Assembly (NCBI GenBank): GCA_004570425.1 | Contig: SPQJ01000029.1 | Location: forward strand, 1-53,903 | DNA length: 53,903 bases | Source of the DNA: Bacillus sp. AZ43 | GTDB lineage: Bacteria; Actinomycetota; Actinomycetes; Mycobacteriales; Geodermatophilaceae | Direction of reading: 5' to 3' | Shown: piece by piece, positions 48,689 to 53,903 of the stretch | How the letters are laid out: every line of letters starts with the position of its first letter | Numbering within the stretch: the stretch's first letter is position 1 | Notes under the pieces: model-generated | What the model was told of the DNA's origin: nothing | Database searches by the model: none | The model's input: only the letters and a program-made list of their open reading frames with translations | Translations under genes and position numbers: made by a program

Positions 48689-49896
48689 TCCTCGCCGCCC
48701 ACCAGGCCCTCGGCGAACGCCCGGGGCTCGAAGGGCGCGAGGTCGTCGGGCCCCTCCCCCAGCCCGATGAGCTTCACCGGGATGCCCAGCTCCCGCTGCA
48801 CCGAGACGACGATGCCGCCCTTGGCGGTGCCGTCGAGCTTGGTCAGCACGATGCCGGTGACCGTGACGGCCTCGGTGAACACCCGCGCCTGGACGACGCC
48901 GTTCTGCCCGGTCGTCGCGTCGAGCACCAGCAGCACCTCGGTGACCGGCGCCTGCTTCTCGACGACGCGCTTGATCTTGCCCAGCTCGTCCATGAGGCCG
49001 GACTTGGTGTGCAACCGGCCGGCGGTGTCGACCAGGACGGCGTCGACCTCGCCCTCGACGCCGGTGCGGACCGCCTCGAACGCGACCGACGCGGGGTCGC
49101 CGCCCTCGCGGCCGCGGACGGTGAGGACGCCCACGCGCTCCCCCCACGTCTCGAGCTGGTCGGCGGCGGCGGCGCGGAAGGTGTCCGCGGCGCCGAGGAG
49201 AACGCTCTTCCCGTCCCCGACGAGCACGCGGGCGATCTTGCCGACGGTCGTGGTCTTGCCGGCGCCGTTGACGCCGACGACCAGGACGACGCCCGGCAGG
49301 CCGTCGTGCCGCTGGGTGCCGAGGGTGCGGTCGAGGTCCGGGCCGAGGACGGCGGTGAGCTCGCGCACCAGCAGCTCGCGCAGCTCCGCGCCCGACGCGG
49401 TGGCCAGCACCATCGACTGGGTGCGCAGCCGGTCGACGATCTGGGTGGTCGCGGCGATGCCGACGTCGGCGGCGAGCAGGGTCTCCTCGATCTCCTCCCA
49501 GTCGTCCTCGGTCAGCTTCTCCCGGGCCAGCACGGTCAGCAGACCGCGACCGAGCGAGGACTGGGAGCGGGCCAGCCGGGAGCGCAGCCGCACCAGGCGG
49601 CCGGCCGACGGCGGCGGTGTCTCGAAGGTGAGACCCGGCTCCGGCTGGGCCGGCGGCAGCTCGACCGCCGGGGAGTCGGGCTGGACGGCGTCGGGCTGGT
49701 CGACCGTCGGGGTGGTGGGGCGGGTGGTCGATGGCGCCGTCGGTGCCGGCTGCGGCGGGCGGGGTCGGGTGAGCGTCGTCCCGGCGGCGGCGGCGTCGTC
49801 CAGACGGGTGGTGCGGCGGCCCTTGCTGACCAGCAGGCCCACCCCGGCGATCAGTGCCACGGCGAGGATCGCGAGCGCGATCAGGACGAATTCCAT
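48685..49896 (-). CDS. ftsY: Signal recognition particle receptor FtsY
   Basis: A 403-residue SRP receptor GTPase. A membrane helix (MEFVLIALAILAVALIAGVG) and a Pro/Thr-rich linker replace the long acidic domain of E. coli. The N domain begins near 100; the GTPase carries GVNGAGKTTTVGKIA (G1), DTAGRLHTKSGLM (G3), TKLDGTAKGG (G4) and the C-terminal LIGLGEGPDDLAPF. ATG 49896 is the start. The pairing of ftsY with smc and amtB-glnB-glnD follows M. tuberculosis. Confidence 0.97.
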   Translation of the reverse strand: MEFVLIALAILAVALIAGVGLLVSKGRRTTRLDDAAAAGTTLTRPRPPQPAPTAPSTTRPTTPTVDQPDAVQPDSPAVELPPAQPEPGLTFETPPPSAGRLVRLRSRLARSQSSLGRGLLTVLAREKLTEDDWEEIEETLLAADVGIAATTQIVDRLRTQSMVLATASGAELRELLVRELTAVLGPDLDRTLGTQRHDGLPGVVLVVGVNGAGKTTTVGKIARVLVGDGKSVLLGAADTFRAAAADQLETWGERVGVLTVRGREGGDPASVAFEAVRTGVEGEVDAVLVDTAGRLHTKSGLMDELGKIKRVVEKQAPVTEVLLVLDATTGQNGVVQARVFTEAVTVTGIVLTKLDGTAKGGIVVSVQRELGIPVKLIGLGEGPDDLAPFEPRAFAEGLVGGED

Positions 49897-49964
49897 GCCT
49901 GGCAGTCTCCCAGTTCGCAGCGGGGATGCAGGCGGGACACAGGTTCGTGGTCCAGGCTGGAGCG

Positions 49965-51638
49965 ATGCCGCTCCCCTCGAACGACGCCCCGGTCCTGCTC
50001 CTGGGCCCGCTGCTGCGGCACGTCGACCCCGTCTCGGCGACCGTGTGGGTGGAGACCGACCGCCCGTGCACCGTCGACGTCCTCGGCCGCACCGCGCGCA
50101 CCTTCTGCGTGGCCGGCCACCACTACGCCCTCGTCGTGGTCGAGGACCTGGAGCCGGGCAGCTCGACCCCGTACGAGGTGGCCCTCGACGGCGCGCGCGT
50201 CTGGCCGCCCGGGGACTCCGCCTTCCCGCCCAGCCGCATCCGGACGCCCGGCCACCAGGGCGCCTTCCGCATCGCGTTCGGCTCCTGCCGCTACGCCAGC
50301 CCGCGCACCGTCGAGGACTCCGAGGGCATCCCGCCGGACGCCCTCGACCTCTACGCCAGCCGGGTGGCCGCGCTCCCCGAGGACCGGTGGCCGGACGCCC
50401 TCGTCCTCCTCGGCGACCAGGTCTACGCCGACGAGCTGACCACGCGGACGAAGTCGCTGCTGCACCGCCGGCGGACGGAGAAGGCCGAGGACCACGCCCC
50501 CGAGGGCCAGGTCGCCGACTTCGAGGAGTACAGCCGGCTCTACTACGAGTCGTGGCAGGACCCCCAGGTCCGCTGGCTGCTGTCCACGATCCCGTCGTCG
50601 ATGATCTTCGACGACCACGAAATGATCGACGACTGGAACACCTCGGCCGCCTGGCGCGAGCAGATCACCCGCGAGCCCTGGTGGCGCGGGCGGATCACCG
50701 GCGGGCTGGTGAGCTACTGGGTCTACCAGCACCTGGGCAACCTCAGCCCGCAGGAGCTGGCCGCGAACGCGACGTGGCAGGCGATCCAGGACATCGCCGC
50801 CGACGACGTCACCCGGGACGCCGAGCCGATGCTGCGCGAGATGGCCGAGCTGGCCGACGCCGAACCGGCCACGATCCGCTGGAGCTACGTGCGGCACTGG
50901 GGCGACGCGCGGCTGATCATGGTCGACAGCCGCGCCGGCCGCGTCCTCGAGGAGCAGCACCGCCGGATGCTCGACGAGGACGAGTTCGCCTGGGTGGAGG
51001 CGGCGATGCGCCGGGCCGTCGACGAGGGCGTGGAGCACCTGATCCTCGGCACCTCGCTGCCGTGGCTGCTGCCGCACGCCATCCACAACCTGGAGCGGTG
51101 GAACGAGACGGTCAACGTGCGCCACCACGGCCGGTGGCGCGGGCGGGTCGCCGAAGCCGTGCGCCAGGCCTCGGACCTGGAGCACTGGGCGGCGTTCGGG
51201 CACTCCTTCGAGCGGCTGGGGGCCGCGCTGACCGCGGTGGCGCGGGGCGAGCAGGGGCGCGCTCCGGCGACGGCGCTGGTGGTCTCCGGCGACGTCCACC
51301 ACGCCTACGCGGCGGAGCTGATCCGGCCCGACGGGCTCGAGTCCCGGGTGCACCAGCTGACGGTTTCCCCGCTGCACAACCAGGCGCCGCATCCCATCCG
51401 CGTCGGCTTCAAGATCGGCTGGAGCCGGGCGGCGCGCCGGTGGACGGGGCGGCTGGCCCGGTGGGTGGATGCCGGGCCGACCGCCCTCGAATGGCAGAAG
51501 CAGGCGGGTCCCTTCTTCGGCAACCAGATCGGCGAGCTGGTGCTCGACGGCAGGGACGCACGCTTCGTGCTCTCGGTCGCCGAGAAGGGCGACCACCACC
51601 TGCGGCAGGTGCTCGACATGCCGCTCGCGGGGGCCTGA
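49965..51638 (+). CDS. PhoD-like alkaline phosphatase D family protein
   Basis: A 557-residue metallophosphatase-fold protein. An N-terminal beta-sandwich (1-95) precedes the catalytic domain with AFGSCRYAS, LLGDQVYADE, MIFDDHEMIDDWN and VVSGDVHHAY, which hold the metal ligands. No signal peptide or Tat motif is visible, unlike classical PhoD, so it is probably cytoplasmic. Substrate unknown. It is divergent from ftsY and followed by the EEP gene after 13 bp, probably in one operon. Confidence 0.88.
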   Translation: MPLPSNDAPVLLLGPLLRHVDPVSATVWVETDRPCTVDVLGRTARTFCVAGHHYALVVVEDLEPGSSTPYEVALDGARVWPPGDSAFPPSRIRTPGHQGAFRIAFGSCRYASPRTVEDSEGIPPDALDLYASRVAALPEDRWPDALVLLGDQVYADELTTRTKSLLHRRRTEKAEDHAPEGQVADFEEYSRLYYESWQDPQVRWLLSTIPSSMIFDDHEMIDDWNTSAAWREQITREPWWRGRITGGLVSYWVYQHLGNLSPQELAANATWQAIQDIAADDVTRDAEPMLREMAELADAEPATIRWSYVRHWGDARLIMVDSRAGRVLEEQHRRMLDEDEFAWVEAAMRRAVDEGVEHLILGTSLPWLLPHAIHNLERWNETVNVRHHGRWRGRVAEAVRQASDLEHWAAFGHSFERLGAALTAVARGEQGRAPATALVVSGDVHHAYAAELIRPDGLESRVHQLTVSPLHNQAPHPIRVGFKIGWSRAARRWTGRLARWVDAGPTALEWQKQAGPFFGNQIGELVLDGRDARFVLSVAEKGDHHLRQVLDMPLAGA

Positions 51639-51651
51639 GAGGCTGGCGGGC

Positions 51652-52467
51652 ATGACAGGCCCCCACGGAGTCCGGCCGGCTCCCGGTCCCGACCAGCCGC
51701 CGGTGCCGGTCCGGCTGGTCACGTTCAACACCCACCACGGCGTGGGCGCGGACGACCGGCACGACCTGCCGCGGCTGGCCAAGGTCCTGGCATCGGTCGA
51801 CGCCGACGTGATCTGCCTCCAGGAGGTGGACCGGCACTTCGGCGACCGGAGCGAGGACGTCGACCAGGCCCTGCTGCTCTCCCGCGCCCTGGACATGCAG
51901 CTGGCCTGGGGCCCGGCTATCGACGACCCGCGGCCCGGCGACGCGCCGCGGCGGCAGTACGGCAACGCGTTGCTGTCCCGGCTGCCGATCCTGGTCAGCG
52001 ACGTGCACCGGCTGCCCGGCGGCGGCGAGCCGCGCATCGCCCTCCGGACGATGCTCGAGCTCGACGGCAGCACGCTGTGGGTGACCGCCACCCACCTGAC
52101 CACCCGCTCGGCCGAGGAGCGCAGCGCCCAGGTCGCGGCCCTGGCGGCGCTGCACACCGAGGAGATGGCCGCCGGCGTGCTGGTCGGCGACTTCAACGCC
52201 CGGCCCGACGCCCCCGAGCTCGCCCCGCTGCACGCGCGGTTCACCGACGCCTGGGAGCTGGCGGCCGACCGCGGCGACCAGGCGGGCTGGCGGTTCTGGC
52301 AGCGCGACGAGGGGCACACCCACCCGGCGCGCTCGCCGCACCGCCGCATCGACCAGGCGTGGGTCTCCCCCGGTGTGGCCGTCGCCTCCGCGCGGGTCCT
52401 CGACGCCGAGGGGGCGTCGGACCACCTGCCGCTGGTGGTCGACCTGCTCGTCCCGTCGGGCGTCTAG
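51652..52467 (+). CDS. Endonuclease/exonuclease/phosphatase (EEP) family hydrolase
   Basis: A 271-residue EEP-fold protein. Active-site residues are visible in VTFNTHHG (Asn), VICLQEVD (Glu), VTATHL (His), VGDFNARPDAPEL (Asp/Asn) and GASDHLPLVVDL (Asp-His). Members cut DNA, phospholipids or inositol phosphates; substrate not assigned. No signal peptide. It follows the PhoD-like gene by 13 bp. Its TAG stop shares CTAG (52464-52467) with the facing gene. Confidence 0.88.
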   Translation: MTGPHGVRPAPGPDQPPVPVRLVTFNTHHGVGADDRHDLPRLAKVLASVDADVICLQEVDRHFGDRSEDVDQALLLSRALDMQLAWGPAIDDPRPGDAPRRQYGNALLSRLPILVSDVHRLPGGGEPRIALRTMLELDGSTLWVTATHLTTRSAEERSAQVAALAALHTEEMAAGVLVGDFNARPDAPELAPLHARFTDAWELAADRGDQAGWRFWQRDEGHTHPARSPHRRIDQAWVSPGVAVASARVLDAEGASDHLPLVVDLLVPSGV

Positions 52468-52829
52468 CGCGCCCGGTCGGCCGCCGCGCGCACCCGCCAC
52501 AGGGCCTGCAGGGGCAGCGGCTCCTCGGCGGAGTGGACCTCGAGCCCGGACAGCCGGCCGTCCTCGACCCAGAGGATCAGCTCGCCGATCGGCTCCCCCG
52601 CGCCGTCGACGACGGTGCCCTCGACCCGGGTGAGACCCGTCGTCGCCGGGACCGGCGCGTCGCCGGGGACGTGCAGGTCGACGGTGAGGCAGCCGCACTC
52701 GCAGCCGGTCGACGCCGTCGCGCGGCGGGCCTGCGCCCGGAACTCCTCCGCGCCGTCGACGTCCTGGTCGAGCAGGGCGTCCAGCAACGCCCGCTCGGTC
52801 GTCGTCAGCGGACGCCTGGCGGCACTCAC
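52464..52829 (-). CDS. Conserved hypothetical protein with CxCxC motif
   Basis: A 121-residue cytoplasmic protein. It begins VSAARRPLTTTERALLDALLDQD, then a Cys cluster GCECGCLTVDLHV (CxCxC) and a mixed beta C-terminus (IGELILWVEDGRLSGLEV). I recognise no function; metal binding by the Cys cluster is plausible. The start is GTG 52829; upstream in-frame codons run toward smc. It lies between the convergent EEP gene and smc. Confidence 0.7.
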   Translation of the reverse strand: MSAARRPLTTTERALLDALLDQDVDGAEEFRAQARRATASTGCECGCLTVDLHVPGDAPVPATTGLTRVEGTVVDGAGEPIGELILWVEDGRLSGLEVHSAEEPLPLQALWRVRAAADRAR

Positions 52830-52869
52830 GGACGCGATGTTCCCCCGGCCGGCCGCCCCGGCACGTCGG

Positions 52870-53903
52870 TCAGGCGGGTTCCAGCTCCCGCAGTCGCTGG
52901 CTGATGACCCCGGTGATGCCGTCACCCCGCATGCTCACGCCGTACAGCGCGTCGGCGATCTCCATCGTCCGCTTCTGGTGGGTGATGATGATCAGCTGCG
53001 ACGTCGACCGGAGCTGCTCCACCAGGGTGAGCAGCCGCCCGAGGTTCACGTCGTCGAGGGCGGCCTCGACCTCGTCGAGCACGTAGAACGGCGAGGGCCG
53101 CGCCCGGAAGATGGCCACGAGCAGCGCGACGGCGGTCAGCGAGCGCTCGCCGCCGGACAGCAGCGAGAGCCGCTTGACCTTCTTGCCCGGTGGCCGGGCC
53201 TCGACCTCGACCCCGGTGGTCAGCATCGAGTCCGGCTCGGTCAGCACCAGCCGGCCCTGGCCTCCCGGGAAGAGCGTGGCGAACACGGTCTCGAACTCCC
53301 GGGCGACGTCGGCGTAGGCGTCGGCGAAGACGTCGTGGATCCGCTCGTCGACCTCGCGGACGACGGTGAGCAGGTCGCGGCGGGTGTTCTTGAGGTCCTC
53401 GAGCTGGGTGGCCAGGAAGCCGTGCCGCTCCTCCAGGGCCGCGAACTCCTCCAGCGCCAGGGGGTTGACCTTGCCCAGCGTGGCGAGGTCGCGCTCGGCC
53501 TTGGCCGCCCGCCGCTCCTGGACGGCGCGGTCGTAGGCGGTCGGCGCGGGTGGCTCCTCCCCGGCGGCCTCTGCGGCGGCCACGTCGGCGGGGGTCGGCG
53601 GCACCGGGGCCCCCGGCCCGTACTCCCCCACCAGCGTCGGCAGGTCGACGCCGTACTCCTCGGCCGCACGCGCCTCCAGGGCCTCGATGCGGTACCGCTG
53701 CTCGGCGCGGGCCACCTCGTCGCGGTGCACCTCGTCGGTGAGCCGGTCGAGGTCGGCGGTGGCCGCTCGCACCCGCGCGCGCACCTCCAGCAGCTCCGCC
53801 TCGGACGTGCTGCGCGCGGCGGCGAGCGCGTCGCGCTCGGCGGCGGCCCGGGTCAGCGATGCGGCGAGCGCCGTGAGGGCGGCGTCCGCGTCGCCCCGCA
53901 CCC
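52870..53903 (-). CDS. smc: Chromosome segregation protein SMC, C-terminal part (gene runs off the window)
   Basis: The last ~344 codons of SMC; the N-terminal half lies beyond 53903. SMC forms the ATP-driven condensin ring that compacts and segregates chromosomes. Coiled coil fills the beginning ([21 protein letters not shown]), then the C-terminal ATPase head: [17 protein letters not shown] (signature), [16 protein letters not shown] (Walker B) and [16 protein letters not shown] (switch His). It is divergent from nothing in the window; its stop precedes the small hypothetical gene by 40 bp. smc-ftsY proximity is typical. Confidence 0.95.
   Translation of the reverse strand, partial: VRGDADAALTALAASLTRAAAERDALAAARSTSEAELLEVRARVRAATADLDRLTDEVHRDEVARAEQRYRIEALEARAAEEYGVDLPTLVGEYGPGAPVPPTPADVAAAEAAGEEPPAPTAYDRAVQERRAAKAERDLATLGKVNPLALEEFAALEERHGFLATQLEDLKNTRRDLLTVVREVDERIHDVFADAYADVAREFETVFATLFPGGQGRLVLTEPDSMLTTGVEVEARPPGKKVKRLSLLSGGERSLTAVALLVAIFRARPSPFYVLDEVEAALDDVNLGRLLTLVEQLRSTSQLIIITHQKRTMEIADALYGVSMRGDGITGVISQRLRELEPA

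Overview
This is a very GC-rich (about 74%) bacterial chromosome segment that is almost entirely coding. GTG starts and 4-nt GTGA or ATGA stop/start overlaps are common. Protein content and gene order match the conserved housekeeping backbone of Actinobacteria. The blocks rimP-nusA-ylxR-infB, dxr-rip1-ispG-GNAT-PBP, rpsB-tsf-pyrH-frr-cdsA-rlmN, yraN-yifB-dprA-xerC, rpsP-KH-rimM-trmD, and ftsY-amtB-glnB-glnD-ffh all have counterparts in Mycobacterium tuberculosis. A WhiG/FliA-type sigma factor and the overall style suggest Geodermatophilaceae (Blastococcus, Geodermatophilus or Modestobacter); that family assignment is inference. I saw no rRNA, tRNA, CRISPR array, prophage, insertion sequence or toxin-antitoxin system.

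Layout. 1-2.4 kb: the infB start, ylxR, nusA and rimP (minus strand). 2.6-4.5 kb: a Tat lipoprotein, a ferritin-like protein and a hemerythrin-like protein (plus). 4.5-11.1 kb: penicillin-binding lipoprotein, GNAT, ispG, site-2 protease and dxr (minus). 11.1-15.6 kb: a DUF2631 protein, a secreted Ig-like protein, a VIT1-type transporter, rlmN, a SpoU methyltransferase and a small membrane protein. 15.7-20.4 kb: a two-component system, a frameshifted PPK2 gene, a DUF2332 gene and a DUF952-GNAT fusion. 20.4-24.9 kb: cdsA, frr, pyrH, tsf, rpsB (minus). 25.2-27.2 kb: M23 peptidase, PaiB-like protein, whiG. 27.3-35.1 kb: xerC, dprA, yifB, yraN, DUF2469, rnhB, an atypical response regulator, lepB, rplS. 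35.2-38.3 kb: NUDIX, trmD, rimM, KH protein, rpsP, and a VOC protein opposite. 38.3-43.0 kb: proS, a small Pro-rich ORF, amidohydrolase, ffh. 43.1-44.0 kb: an arsR-VOC operon and a zinc-ribbon protein. 44.0-48.7 kb: the nitrogen operon amtB-glnB-glnD and an orphan SH3-like fragment. 48.7-53.9 kb: ftsY, phoD-like phosphatase, EEP hydrolase, a small protein, and the 3' end of smc.

The main functions are translation, protein targeting (Ffh, FtsY, LepB), nitrogen sensing (AmtB, PII, GlnD), the MEP isoprenoid pathway, DNA uptake and recombination (DprA, YifB, XerC), and envelope synthesis. I found no complete new defence or biosynthetic system. The most interesting signals are small: (i) a roughly 60-bp palindromic intergenic repeat in three copies, one of which is translated as the N-terminus of a VOC protein; (ii) extreme scarcity of CTAG, with four convergent gene pairs ending on one shared CTAG; (iii) an arsR promoter with a perfect operator in its spacer and a leaderless start; (iv) a GlnR-like box upstream of amtB; (v) a response regulator lacking the phosphoacceptor aspartate; (vi) a single-base frameshift in PPK2 and an orphan SH3-like gene remnant.
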